A DNA stretch of 64,000 nt from Kribbella sindirgiensis (GCF_004331435.1 NZ_SJKA01000008.1:1-64000), one strand, 5' to 3'; shown: positions 32,677-41,375, numbered from the stretch's first letter. Numbers and translations: made by a program. The notes: generated from the letters alone by a model not told the origin.

Positions 32677-33057
32677 ACCTCTCGCTGCCCGGACCGCGGG
32701 CCACCCGTGGCTGGTGGGCGGTGGCTGGTGGGCGGAGGGCGGGGTCGGGGTTCTCGGGGGCTTGAACAGGTTATTGCGTGTCTCCAGCCACCAGTTCCTG
32801 TCCACCGCCAGCAGTTCCTGTCCACCGCCAGCAGTTCCTGTCCGCCGCCAGCAGTTCCTGTCCGCCGCCAGCAGTTCGGCGCGGGGTCGTCCTGTCGACG
32901 GGGCATGTTCCCGACGGAGCGCCGTACCCGTGGGCGCGGTCAGCCGGTTGCCGGGAGAACAGACACCTTCCGGGGGCTGCGGACTGGCAATATCAGGTGC
33001 GAGCCCACCAGAACCTGTCGCACGGCCCCACTAGTTCGCCCAGACCTCGGGCCGGGT
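32677..33057. other. 381-bp intergenic region with tandem repeats and hairpin element
   Basis: The gap between two converging genes (XRE and ctaD) holds a two-copy 14-bp repeat of GTGGCTGGTGGGCG (32707-32734), five 20-bp tandem repeats (32781-32880), and at 32986-33021 a 36-nt element related to one at 47523-47558. No protein-coding frame is credible: frames through the repeat are open in several phases because the unit is 20 bp. No factor-independent terminator with a T-tract was seen. Confidence 0.65.
32781..32880. repeat. 20-bp tandem repeat, about five copies
   Basis: The unit TCCACCGCCAGCAGTTCCTG occurs exactly at 32801-32820 and 32821-32840, with one change (TCCG) at 32841-32860, with a different end at 32861-32880, and in degenerate form at 32781-32800. 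The period is not a multiple of three and there are no spacers, so it is neither a protein repeat nor CRISPR. Confidence 0.88.
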
Positions 33058-34743
33058 CTAGATCTCGAGTTCCTCGCGGTGGTCGGTGATGGCGAGGGTG
33101 GGGTGGTGGAGGTCGAAGGCTGGGGATTCGGAGCGGATTCGCGGGAGCTTTTCGAAGTTGTGGCGTGGTGGTGGGCAGGACGTCGCCCACTCCAGTGAGC
33201 GGCCCCAGCCCCACGGGTCGTCGACCTCTACCCGCGGGGTACGGCGGGACTTGTAGATGTTGTAGAGGAACGGCAGCGTCGAGACGCCGAGGACGAACGC
33301 GCCGATCGTCGACACCTGGTGCAGGACGGTGAAGCCTTCGTTCGCCCGGTAGTCGGCGTACCGGCGCGGCATGCCCTCGACGCCGAGCCAATGCTGCACC
33401 AGGAACGTGGTGTGGAAGCCGACGAACAGCAGCCAGAAATGCAGCTTGCCCAACCGCTCGTCGAGCATCCGCCCGGTCAACTTGGGCCACCAGAAGTAGA
33501 ACCCCGCGAACATCGCGAACACGACCGTGCCGAACACGACGTAGTGGAAGTGCGCGACCACGAAGTACGAGTCGTTCAACTGGTAGTCGAGCGCCGGCGA
33601 CGCCAGGATGATCCCGGTCAGACCGCCGAACAGGAACGTGACGAGGAAGCCGACGGACCACAGCATCGGGGTATCCAGCGACACCGACCCGCCCCAGATC
33701 GTGCCGATCCAGTTGAAGAACTTCACCCCGGTCGGCACCGCGATCAGGAACGTCATGAACGAGAAGAACGGCAGATTCACTCCGCCCGTCACGAACATGT
33801 GGTGCGCCCACACCGCGATCGACAGCGCCCCGATCGCCAGGGTCGCGGCGACCAGACCGTAGTACCCGAAGATCGGTTTGCGGCTGAACACCGGGAGGAT
33901 CTCGGTGATGATGCCGAAGAACGGCAGCGCGATGATGTACACCTCGGGATGCCCGAAGAACCAGAACAGGTGCTGCCAGAGCAGCGCCCCGCCGTTCGCG
34001 GCGTCGAACACGTGCGCGCCCAGCGTGCGGTCGGCCTCCAGCACCAGCAGCGCCGCGGCCAGGATCGGGAAGGCGATCAGCACCAGGATCGACGTGACCA
34101 GGATGTTCCAGCAGAAGATCGGCATCCGGAACATCGTCATACCGGGTGCGCGCATGGTGATGATCGTGGTGACGAAGTTGACCGCACCCAGGATGGTCCC
34201 CAGACCGGCCATCCACAGACCCATGATCCACAGGTCGCCGCCGATCCCCGGCGATCGCATGCCGCCCGACAACGGCGCGTACGCCGTCCAGCCGAAGTCC
34301 GCCGCACCGCCCGGGGTGAAGAACGCGCCGATCGTGATCAGCCCGCCGAACAGGAACAGCCAGTAGCTGAACATGTTCAGCCGCGGGAACGCCACATCCG
34401 GCGACCCGATCTGCACCGGCATGATGACGTTGGCGAAGCCGACGAACAGCGGGGTCGCGAACAGCAGCAGCATGATCGTGCCGTGCATCGTGAAGAGCTG
34501 GTTGTACACCTCTTCGTTCACGATCTGCAGACCCGGCTCGGCCAGCTCGGCGCGAACGACCAGCGCCATCACGCCGGCGATCAGGAAGAACGCGAACGAC
34601 GTGACGAGGTACAGCTGGCCGATCACCTTGTGGTCGGTTGTCGACAGCAGCCGGCCGATCACCTGCCCCAGCGGCCGCTGTCCCACCTCAGTAGCGGTCG
34701 AGGTGCGCTCGGTGACCCCGGCATGCCCACTGACACTGGCCAT
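33058..34743 (-). CDS. ctaD: Cytochrome c oxidase subunit I (CtaD), orphan copy
   Basis: The 561-residue membrane protein has about 12 helices and the heme-copper ligands: TMHGTIM (heme a His, about 89), WFFGHPEVYI (CuB His and cross-linked Tyr, about 263-272), AHHMF (CuB His pair, about 313) and HFHYV (heme a3 and heme a His, about 398-402). It forms the catalytic core of the aa3 terminal oxidase. No ctaC, ctaE or ctaF lies nearby. A soluble tail of about 50 residues ends DHREELEI. GGGAGGTCGC precedes the ATG. Confidence 0.94.
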   Translation of the reverse strand: MASVSGHAGVTERTSTATEVGQRPLGQVIGRLLSTTDHKVIGQLYLVTSFAFFLIAGVMALVVRAELAEPGLQIVNEEVYNQLFTMHGTIMLLLFATPLFVGFANVIMPVQIGSPDVAFPRLNMFSYWLFLFGGLITIGAFFTPGGAADFGWTAYAPLSGGMRSPGIGGDLWIMGLWMAGLGTILGAVNFVTTIITMRAPGMTMFRMPIFCWNILVTSILVLIAFPILAAALLVLEADRTLGAHVFDAANGGALLWQHLFWFFGHPEVYIIALPFFGIITEILPVFSRKPIFGYYGLVAATLAIGALSIAVWAHHMFVTGGVNLPFFSFMTFLIAVPTGVKFFNWIGTIWGGSVSLDTPMLWSVGFLVTFLFGGLTGIILASPALDYQLNDSYFVVAHFHYVVFGTVVFAMFAGFYFWWPKLTGRMLDERLGKLHFWLLFVGFHTTFLVQHWLGVEGMPRRYADYRANEGFTVLHQVSTIGAFVLGVSTLPFLYNIYKSRRTPRVEVDDPWGWGRSLEWATSCPPPRHNFEKLPRIRSESPAFDLHHPTLAITDHREELEI

Positions 34744-34798
34744 GCGACCTCCCGTAGTACCGCATCCCTTCGATTAGACACCTATGGATCGTCATCAG

Positions 34799-35602
34799 CT
34801 ACCTCTGGGGACCGGCCGCGATCATCGCGCGGACGTCGGCGAGCCGCAGCGTCGCGGGGTCGACGTCCATCAGGCACCAGGTCGCGCCGGCCTCCGCGTA
34901 CGGGCGCGGATCGTCGGACGGCTCCACGGCGACCGCGATGTCGTAGCCGTCCAGGGTGCCGCGCAGTTCACGCAGTACGGCGACAGGTTCGGTCAGCTGA
35001 TCCGGTGAGGTGAGGTTGACCGGGAAGAAGCCGTCGTACCGGGCCGCCCGCCGGACCGGCTTCACGTTGCCCGGGAACCCGGCGAGCCACACAGGCACTC
35101 GGCCAGCCACGGGGCGCGGCAGGAACTGTACGTCGTCGACGAGGTAGTGCTTCCCGTGATGGTTGACTGGCTCCCCCGTCCATCCGGCGGTGAGGATGTC
35201 GAGTGTCTCGTCCATCCGCTCGGCGCGCGCCCGGTCGTCCACCTCTTCGCCGGTCTTCGAGTACTCCTGCGCGAACCGGTCGCTGCCGAGCCCGACGCCG
35301 AGGATCAGCCGGCCGTTCGAGAGCCGGTCCAGGGTCGTTGTCTCACGCAACAACTTGGTGGGCCGCCGGCGCGCGATCGGCGAGACCATCGGGCCGATCC
35401 ACAACCGTTCGGTGGCGGCCGCCATCGCGCTCATCGTGATCCACGGGTCCGACACCTCGCGGACCGGTTCCCGCCACCACAGCTGGTCCCACAGGAAGAA
35501 CCCGTCCCACCCGGCCTCTTCGGCCGCCGCCGCGAGCCGCGCGACCTCCACCGGGTCGGACAACTCGTCGAACAACGGCAGCCAGACTGCGTACTTCATC
35601 AT
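34799..35602 (-). CDS. LLM-class oxidoreductase (luciferase-like, probably F420-dependent)
   Basis: The 267-residue TIM-barrel protein shows the luciferase-like pattern: EVARLAAAAEEAGWDGFFLWDQ (about 19-40), ATERLWIGPMVSP, RRRPTKLLRETTTLDRLSNGRLILGVGLGSD (about 78-108) and GRVPVWLAGFP (about 166). Such actinobacterial enzymes use F420 or FMN to oxidise or reduce aliphatic or cyclic substrates. The substrate is unknown. Its ATG overlaps the TGA of the upstream alpha/beta hydrolase (ATGA), so the two form an operon. Confidence 0.86.
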   Translation of the reverse strand: MMKYAVWLPLFDELSDPVEVARLAAAAEEAGWDGFFLWDQLWWREPVREVSDPWITMSAMAAATERLWIGPMVSPIARRRPTKLLRETTTLDRLSNGRLILGVGLGSDRFAQEYSKTGEEVDDRARAERMDETLDILTAGWTGEPVNHHGKHYLVDDVQFLPRPVAGRVPVWLAGFPGNVKPVRRAARYDGFFPVNLTSPDQLTEPVAVLRELRGTLDGYDIAVAVEPSDDPRPYAEAGATWCLMDVDPATLRLADVRAMIAAGPQR

Positions 35603-36426
35603 CGCCCGCCAGCGTGCGCCGTGTGTTCTACAAGCTCGTCGACAAAGGTGTTCCAGTACGGCGCCGACAGTCCGTGACCCATTCCGGGCAGTATCACCAG
35701 CCGAGCACCCGGCACCGCATCGCGAACGGATTCACCGTGTGGCAACGGCAGCAACGGATCCGCGTCGCCGTGCAGTACGAGAACCGGCATCGACAGGTCG
35801 CCGAAGCCACCGTTCTTCGGTCCGTCGAACGTCATCGCGAAGTGGTTCGTCAGCGAGGCCTCGTAGTTCCTCGCTCGCGCCATGTCGTCCCGCACCAGGG
35901 CGCGGGCCTCGGTCTCGTCGAAATCACCCGCCGCCTCGGCTTCGATCGACCGTACGACGTACTCCTCGACCGCGGCCTGGTCGGCGAAGTCGGGCCAGCC
36001 CAACCGTGGCATGTCGGCCGATGGCGGCGGGAGGCCGTCGTCGCCGGTGCTCGTCGACACGAACGTCAGCGAGGCGACGCGTGACGGGTGGTCGACGCCC
36101 AGGATCAGCGCCGTACCACCGGACATCGACTGCGCCACCACGTGCGCCCGGTCGATGCCCAGCGCATCGAGCAGACCGGCAGCGTCGGTCGCCAGGTCGC
36201 TCATCGCGTACCCCGGTTCGCCGGTGGGGAACGACGTCGAGCGGCCGGTGTCGCGCTGGTCGTACCGGATCACGAAGCGGCCGCGCGCCGCCAGCTCGGT
36301 GCACAGCCGAGCGTCCCACCAGAGCATGGAGGCGCCGGCGCCGTGGATCAGCAGGACGGCGGGATCGGCGGGATCGCCGTACGTCTCCGCGTCGAGCTCG
36401 ATGTCGTTGACTGCGTAAGTGGTCAT
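35599..36426 (-). CDS. Alpha/beta fold hydrolase
   Basis: The 275-residue enzyme has HGAGASMLWW (oxyanion, about 29-38), RYDQRDTGRST (about 55-65), VAQSMSGGTALIL (nucleophile Ser in QSMSGG, about 94-99), VLHGDADPLLPL (Asp, about 217-228) and PGMGHGLS (His, about 246). This fits the rdmC/esterase-like branch. The ATG at 36426 lies six bases after TACGGT, suggesting a leaderless start; an in-frame ATG at 36456 is an alternative. It heads a two-gene operon with the LLM oxidoreductase and is divergent from a LysR regulator. Confidence 0.84.
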   Translation of the reverse strand: MTTYAVNDIELDAETYGDPADPAVLLIHGAGASMLWWDARLCTELAARGRFVIRYDQRDTGRSTSFPTGEPGYAMSDLATDAAGLLDALGIDRAHVVAQSMSGGTALILGVDHPSRVASLTFVSTSTGDDGLPPPSADMPRLGWPDFADQAAVEEYVVRSIEAEAAGDFDETEARALVRDDMARARNYEASLTNHFAMTFDGPKNGGFGDLSMPVLVLHGDADPLLPLPHGESVRDAVPGARLVILPGMGHGLSAPYWNTFVDELVEHTAHAGGR

Positions 36427-36432
36427 GGTTCG

Positions 36433-36438
36433 ACCGTA
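36433..36438 (-). promoter_or_regulatory. -10 box of a leaderless promoter (hydrolase/LLM operon)
   Basis: TACGGT on the minus strand ends six bases before the ATG at 36426. Confidence 0.4.
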
Positions 36439-36461
36439 GGAGTGGACGACCATCATGAAAA

Positions 36462-36488
36462 GCGATTGATTCTTATCAAAGCAATCGC
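36462..36488. promoter_or_regulatory. Nested LysR-type operator
   Basis: GCGATTG (36462-36468) is inverted at CAATCGC (36482-36488). Inside lies TTGATTCTTATCAA (36466-36479), a perfect TTGAT-N4-ATCAA palindrome of LysR T-N11-A type. It sits between the divergent hydrolase and LysR genes. Confidence 0.65.
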
Positions 36489-36497
36489 CATCGGCGA

Positions 36498-36503
36498 TAG
36501 AGT
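36498..36503 (+). promoter_or_regulatory. -10 box of a leaderless promoter (lysR)
   Basis: TAGAGT ends seven bases before the ATG at 36511, immediately downstream of the LysR palindrome. Confidence 0.5.
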
Positions 36504-36510
36504 GTCAGGT

Positions 36511-37383
36511 ATGTACGAGTTACGTCATCTGGCGACGCTGGCCGCGGTCGCCGACGAGGGGTCGTTCGGCCGCGCCGCGAGCAGGCTCAGGTACACCCAG
36601 TCGAGTGTCAGCCAGCAGATCGCGATCCTGGAGAAGACTGCCGGCGGTCCGCTCTTCGACCGTCCTGGCGGGCCGAAGCCGGTGCGGATCACGCCGCTCG
36701 GCAGCGTCGTGCTGCGGCACGGGCGCGAGCTGTTGCGTCGCGCCGACGAGATGCGCGACGGTATCGAGCGGTTCCGGGCGGGCGACAGCCGGATCGACAT
36801 CGCCACGTTCCAGACGGTGTCGAACACGCTGCTGCCGCAGGTGATCGGCGCGCTCCGCGACGCACATCCGGGCTGCGACATCCGGCTGTTCGAGGAGGAG
36901 ACCGACGATCCCGATCTCAGCGGACTCGACCTGATGTTCTTCGACGGCCCGGGCGGCGACGGCATCGACGACCTCAAACTGCTGGACGACCCGTACTTTC
37001 TGGTCGCGCGGCCCGGCGACTTCCCCCAAGGGCCAGTCGCGCTCGAGTGGCTCGACGGACTGTCGCTGGTCGCGCATCCCGCGATCTGCCACCAGGCAGT
37101 CCTCGAAGACTTCCTCGAGGCGCGCGACATCCGTCCGCAGGTCGTGTTTCGCACCGAGGGCAACGAGGCGCTCCTGGCCATGGTCCGCGCCGGCCTCGGT
37201 GCGGCCCTGATGCCGCGTCTCGCCGTACTCCGGGAGGACGAGAGTCTGGCGCTGCATCAGCTCACGCCAGAGCTCCCGCCGCGGGAAATCTTCTTGCTGT
37301 GGCAGGCCGGCCGCACGCACTCGCCGCTGGCGGCACACGCGATCGAGCTCGCGCGGAGTGCGGCGGCCGACCTCACCGATTAG
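36511..37383 (+). CDS. LysR-family transcriptional regulator
   Basis: The 290-residue protein has the LysR winged HTH at the N-terminus (ELRHLATLAAVADEGSFGRAASRLRYTQSSVSQQIAILE, about 3-41) and a periplasmic-binding-like effector domain (about 90-285), including FRTEGNEALLAMVRAGLGAALMPRLAV. A longer frame from 36088 adds nothing conserved. The start fits a leaderless transcript. It probably controls the divergent hydrolase/LLM operon in response to a small aromatic or acidic ligand. Its stop overlaps the stop of the convergent DUF1906 gene by a few bases. Confidence 0.88.
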   Translation: MYELRHLATLAAVADEGSFGRAASRLRYTQSSVSQQIAILEKTAGGPLFDRPGGPKPVRITPLGSVVLRHGRELLRRADEMRDGIERFRAGDSRIDIATFQTVSNTLLPQVIGALRDAHPGCDIRLFEEETDDPDLSGLDLMFFDGPGGDGIDDLKLLDDPYFLVARPGDFPQGPVALEWLDGLSLVAHPAICHQAVLEDFLEARDIRPQVVFRTEGNEALLAMVRAGLGAALMPRLAVLREDESLALHQLTPELPPREIFLLWQAGRTHSPLAAHAIELARSAAADLTD

Positions 37384-39398
37384 CTGACCGTCAGGACCTT
37401 CGACGCTGTCTGCGTGCCCTGGTGGTCGGCGTCTGCCAGCCACACCACGCGGTACGTGTACGTGCCGCGGGCGGTCGGCTTGATCGAGAACGCGTACTTG
37501 CCGTTCGTCGTCAGCTTCCCGGTCGTCACGGCCACCCACGACGTCCCGGAGCGACGCTGCAGGTATGCCGTCGTACCGGCGTGGGCCGGGTTCAGGTAGC
37601 CGTACAGCAGGGTCGATCCGCCGAGCGTGATCGCCGCCGGGGTCAGGTACGCCGACATTGCCGGGTGGACCTGCACGAGGGGCGCCGCGCTCCGCGTGCC
37701 GAGTACGCCGGTGGCGCCGTTGTAGCCCCACATGTAGTACGTCGACACGGTTGGCTTCTGCGAGGTCTTCGCCACGCCGTTGGCGTCCGAGGTAAAACTT
37801 CCAACTGTTGACCATTTGGAAGCGTTCTTCGCCTTCGAGTACAGCACCACCGGTACGCCGGCCAGCTTGGCGCCGTCGAGCCGGGTCACGGCCGTCGACA
37901 GCGTCACCGCGCCGGTGTACATGATCGACGCCGCGCTCGCCCCGATCGTCGCCTTCGAACCGACCAGCCGGACGTCGACACCCGGGCCGATCTTGCCCTT
38001 GCTGTCCTTCACCCACACGCGATACGCGTAGCTGGCCGAGTTCGCCAGCCCGGTGTGCGTGAACATGCTCGCGACACCGTTGTAGATCGGCGTACCCGAG
38101 GTCGGCAGCGGCGGCGGTGTCGAACCCGACGCGGCGCGGACCATGATCTGCCCGAGCGTCGTGTTCGCGGGCTTCGTCCAGCGCAGTGTGGCGGCGGCGA
38201 CTCCACCCGACACGGTGAAGCTGCTCACCGGCGGCGGCGGGGCGGTCAGGTTCAGGTAGTTGCGGTCGATCGACATCGTGACGCCGCCGTTGGTCTCGCT
38301 GACGTCACCCGCGAACTGGTGCACGCGCTGATGGTTGCTCCAGTACGTCGACGGGATGAAACGCGTCGTACCGACCGGCGTCGAGCCCCAGTGCGCGAAC
38401 CAGATATTGTCCGGCCGCGTGTACGCCGTACTCATGTAAGCACTGGCCAGATCAGCAGCGCCCGAGGCCGCGCCGACATACGCGCCGCCGAGGTAACCGC
38501 GCGAGTTCAGCTCCTGCGTCCACCCGCTCAGGTACGACAACACCGCCGCCTTGCAGGCTGCGGTCGACGTGTACGCCTCGATGTCGCTGTAGATCGCGCT
38601 GCGCTGCGCGAACCCGAGCGCCTGCGCGGCGGCGACAGCGTTGATCGCGGCGTTCCGGCCCTGGACGAGCGCCGTCGACGCGACCGACGACATCCGGCTG
38701 TTGTACGTCGTGCACGGCGCCTGCAGGCCGACGTCGATGAGCAGGAACTGCCAGCCCTTGCTCGCGTTCGCGGCGACCCAGCTCGAGGTCAGGTTCGGCT
38801 GCGCGCACGCCCGCAACCCGCCGCTGATGTAGATCCCGACCCCTTGGTACGTCGGGCGCCACGCGTCCATCGCGGCCTGTGACGGCGCCGCGCAGGTGTC
38901 GAAGCCGTTGCCGGCGTAGTTGCCCGTCGCAACGATCGTCGGGGCGACCGCGGTCTGCTCGGCGACCCGCGCCGACGGCGTCTTGGTCACCACGCGACCG
39001 GTCGCGAGAACGTCGTTCGCCGCGGCCTCGGCACCCGGCGCGTAGTACGCCGTCGCCAGCACGCCCGCGTCGGCGACCGCACGCCGGAGGAGGCCGTCGC
39101 TGGACGACTGCGTGGTGGTCAGCGGCTCCAGGATCAGACCGGAACTGCGGCCGACGAGGTGCGCCGGGCAGTTGGCCTGTGCCGTGCTGCGGCCCAGGTA
39201 CACGGCCGGCTGATCGAGCCGCACGCAGGCGGCCGGGTTCGCGGCCAAGTCGACGACCGGCCAACTGGCCGGGACCGTTACCTGGTAACCGCGGTACGAA
39301 ACTGTCTTGGTGTCTTCAGCGGTAGCCGGTGCGCTCATGGCGACTCCGGCGACCAGGCCAAGGGCAAGCGCGAGCCCCCCAGGTCTGAACAACCTCAC
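37380..39398 (-). CDS. Secreted DUF1906 glycoside-hydrolase-like protein with Ig/FN3-type domains
   Basis: The 672-residue product has a signal peptide (LALALGLVAGVAMSAPATAE). After a short N-terminal domain lies a DUF1906 domain (about 155-385): GFDTCAAPSQAAMDAW opens the barrel, YISGGLRACAQPNLTSSWV, AIYSDIEAY (acidic residues placed as in GH25-like folds) and TMSIDRNYLN close it. A fibronectin-type segment (about 395-470) and two Ig-like beta domains follow. The catalytic activity of this family is not settled; a cell-wall or polysaccharide target is likely. GTG 39398 with GGGGAGCAAT before it is preferred over ATG 39416. Confidence 0.83.
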   Translation of the reverse strand: MRLFRPGGLALALGLVAGVAMSAPATAEDTKTVSYRGYQVTVPASWPVVDLAANPAACVRLDQPAVYLGRSTAQANCPAHLVGRSSGLILEPLTTTQSSSDGLLRRAVADAGVLATAYYAPGAEAAANDVLATGRVVTKTPSARVAEQTAVAPTIVATGNYAGNGFDTCAAPSQAAMDAWRPTYQGVGIYISGGLRACAQPNLTSSWVAANASKGWQFLLIDVGLQAPCTTYNSRMSSVASTALVQGRNAAINAVAAAQALGFAQRSAIYSDIEAYTSTAACKAAVLSYLSGWTQELNSRGYLGGAYVGAASGAADLASAYMSTAYTRPDNIWFAHWGSTPVGTTRFIPSTYWSNHQRVHQFAGDVSETNGGVTMSIDRNYLNLTAPPPPVSSFTVSGGVAAATLRWTKPANTTLGQIMVRAASGSTPPPLPTSGTPIYNGVASMFTHTGLANSASYAYRVWVKDSKGKIGPGVDVRLVGSKATIGASAASIMYTGAVTLSTAVTRLDGAKLAGVPVVLYSKAKNASKWSTVGSFTSDANGVAKTSQKPTVSTYYMWGYNGATGVLGTRSAAPLVQVHPAMSAYLTPAAITLGGSTLLYGYLNPAHAGTTAYLQRRSGTSWVAVTTGKLTTNGKYAFSIKPTARGTYTYRVVWLADADHQGTQTASKVLTVS

Positions 39399-39534
39399 AT
39401 TGCTCCCCAGTTCCATCGATGGACGGTGCCCCCAAGTGAAGGCGAGCGCCCGCGCTTCTGTCGAAGAGCTTCCGGCACTCGCCTCGATGCCCAGATGCTA
39501 TCGGCGCAGCGAGTTCGATCATCGGGCGGTGTTT

Positions 39535-39550
39535 TGGATCGCTCGGTCCA
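39535..39550. promoter_or_regulatory. TetR operator candidate in front of tetR
   Basis: TGGATCGCTCGGTCCA is an imperfect 16-bp palindrome (6 of 8 arm positions). It resembles TGAACCGATCGATCTA at 40167-40182 in the gap before the MFS gene; both follow GTTT. Confidence 0.5.
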
Positions 39551-39558
39551 TAACGTGA

Positions 39559-39564
39559 TAGGCT
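39559..39564 (+). promoter_or_regulatory. -10 box of a leaderless promoter (tetR)
   Basis: TAGGCT ends seven bases before the ATG at 39572, just downstream of the operator candidate. Confidence 0.5.
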
Positions 39565-39571
39565 CGGCGCC

Positions 39572-40147
39572 ATGCCGAGACCGAGGACTTTCGACGAGGA
39601 CCGCGCGGTGGACGCCGCGATGCGGGTGTTCTGGACCTCGGGCTACGAGGCCACCTCGACCCAGGACCTCTGCGCGGCGACCGGACTCGGCCGCAGCAGC
39701 ATCTACAACACCTTCACCAGCAAGCGCGACCTGTTCGACCGCGCACTGCAGCGGTACGTCGACCGCTTCAGCGCTGCCCAGCTCGAGGTCATCCAGGACA
39801 CGACCCTGCCGATCCGCGAGCGGGTCCGGCGGATCCTCATGCCCGCGGTGGAGCCGGATCCCGGCGAACCGGCCGGCTGCTTCGTGATCAACACGATCGT
39901 GGAGCTGGGTCCGACCGACGCCGAGGTCGTCGGGTTGCTCGACCGCGACCACGAGGCCAAGCTCTCCGCCTTGACCGACGCCATCCAGGCGGCGCAGGCC
40001 GACGGTGAGCTCGACCCGGAGCAGGACGCGGCCGGGCTTGCGACCTGCGTCTTCACGGTTCTCGGCGGCCTGCGCGTGGCCGCCCGCCGTGGCGCGACCT
40101 CCGAGAGCCAGCGGATCGTCGTCGAGGCAACGCTGCGCAGTTTCTGA
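39572..40147 (+). CDS. TetR-family transcriptional regulator
   Basis: The 191-residue regulator begins MPRPRTFDEDRAVDAAMRVF and has the HTH at about 10-55, including DLCAATGLGRSSIYNTFTSK, in the style of the NemR/YcdC branch that starts with R-x-FD. The C-terminal ligand domain has the branch-typical AGCFVINTIVELGPTDAEV (about 108-126). It lies directly upstream of an MFS exporter on the same strand. Operator-like sites precede both genes, so it is probably an autorepressor of a two-gene efflux operon. Confidence 0.86.
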   Translation: MPRPRTFDEDRAVDAAMRVFWTSGYEATSTQDLCAATGLGRSSIYNTFTSKRDLFDRALQRYVDRFSAAQLEVIQDTTLPIRERVRRILMPAVEPDPGEPAGCFVINTIVELGPTDAEVVGLLDRDHEAKLSALTDAIQAAQADGELDPEQDAAGLATCVFTVLGGLRVAARRGATSESQRIVVEATLRSF

Positions 40148-40166
40148 CGTTCCCCTGCCCAAGTTT

Positions 40167-40182
40167 TGAACCGATCGATCTA
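40167..40182. promoter_or_regulatory. Second TetR operator candidate, before the MFS gene
   Basis: TGAACCGATCGATCTA shares the CG-TCG-TC core spacing with the site at 39535-39550. It suggests the MFS gene has its own regulated promoter in the 52-bp gap. Confidence 0.4.
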
Positions 40183-40199
40183 ATACTTGAGAGGCCCTC

Positions 40200-41375
40200 A
40201 TGCCCCGCGCTGTCTATCTGCTCGGCCTGGCGATCTTCGCCCAGGGCACGTCCGAGCTGATGCTCGCCGGCCTGCTCCCCGAGATCGCCGCCGACCTGGA
40301 CGTCTCGATCCCCGCCGCAGGCCTGCTGATCTCCGCGTTCGCCATCGGCATGCTCGTCGGCGCACCGATCCTGGCCGTCACCACGCTGCGGTGGTCCCGG
40401 CGCGCCGCGATGCTCGCCTTCCTCACGATCTTCGCGCTGACCCACGTGGCCGGCGCCCTCACGTCGTCGTACGGCGTGCTGGTCGCGACCCGCGTCGCGG
40501 GCGCGTTCGTGTACGCCGGGTTCTGGGCGGTCGCCTCCGTGACCGCGATCGAGCTGGCGGGGCCGGGGGCACGCGCGAAGGCGATGAGCGTCCTGGCGAG
40601 CGGTCTCACCGTGGCCACGATCGTCGGCCTGCCCGCCGGGACGCTGCTCGGCCAGCACCTCGGGTGGCGGTCGGCGTTCTGGGCGGTCGCGGTGCTGTCG
40701 GTCCTCGCGATCGGCGGTGTCATGGCGACGATCCCGCGGGGACGGGCAGAGACCGCGCCCCGGCTGCGGCTCGAGCTGCGGAGTATGGCGAATCCGCAGC
40801 TCTGGCTCGCGTACGGGACGACGGCGCTGTCGACCGGCGCGATCCTGGTGATCTTCAGCTACCTCGCTCCCCTGCTCACCGAGACCACCGGGCTGGCCGC
40901 GGGCTGGGTGCCGGTGATCCTGGCGCTGTACGGCGTCGGCGCGCTGGTCGGTATCACGGTCAGCGGACGGACCGCGGATCAGCGGCCGTTCCGTACGCTC
41001 GTGGTCAGCTTGACCGGGGTGATCGTCGCGGCCGTCGTGCTCGCGCTCGCGACCGGTACACCGTGGCTCGCGGTTCCGGCGATCATCGGGGTCGGGACGT
41101 TCGGGTTCGCGACCAACCCAGCGGTGAACTCGCGGGTCTTCGGCGTCGCCGGATCCGCGCCGACCCTCGCCGCCGCCTTCAACATCTCGGCCTTCAACGT
41201 CGGCATCACGGTCGGCCCCTGGCTCGGCGGTCTGGCCCTCGACGCGGGCGCGGGCTACTCCGCGGTCGGCTGGATCGGCGCCGCCCTCGGAGTACTTGCC
41301 TTCGGCACCATCCCCCTAGCCATCCGAGCCTCTCAGCCGGAGCATGAGAGTGCGAGGTCGATGACCGGCGCGTAG
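40200..41375 (+). CDS. MFS transporter, DHA1 family (Cmx/CmrA-like)
   Basis: The 391-residue protein has 12 predicted helices. The first, LLGLAIFAQGTSELMLAGLLPEIA, carries the TSE-x-M-x-GLLP motif typical of chloramphenicol (Cmx/CmlR) and related sugar-efflux exporters. GAPILAVTTLRWSRRAA is loop 2-3 and GLPAGTLLGQHLGWRSAF (about 142-159) is motif C with its following loop. GAGAGG lies before the ATG. It is controlled by the upstream TetR. Export of a drug or metabolite by proton antiport is expected; chloramphenicol is only a guess by family. Its 3' end overlaps the convergent gene by 43 bases. Confidence 0.86.
   Translation: MPRAVYLLGLAIFAQGTSELMLAGLLPEIAADLDVSIPAAGLLISAFAIGMLVGAPILAVTTLRWSRRAAMLAFLTIFALTHVAGALTSSYGVLVATRVAGAFVYAGFWAVASVTAIELAGPGARAKAMSVLASGLTVATIVGLPAGTLLGQHLGWRSAFWAVAVLSVLAIGGVMATIPRGRAETAPRLRLELRSMANPQLWLAYGTTALSTGAILVIFSYLAPLLTETTGLAAGWVPVILALYGVGALVGITVSGRTADQRPFRTLVVSLTGVIVAAVVLALATGTPWLAVPAIIGVGTFGFATNPAVNSRVFGVAGSAPTLAAAFNISAFNVGITVGPWLGGLALDAGAGYSAVGWIGAALGVLAFGTIPLAIRASQPEHESARSMTGA

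Noticed and set aside
32781..32880. Tandem 20-bp repeats as a CRISPR array
   Set aside because: The units abut with no spacers and there are no cas genes in the window.
40200..41375. Naming the MFS protein a chloramphenicol exporter
   Set aside because: The first-helix motif fits the family, but substrate cannot be read from it.
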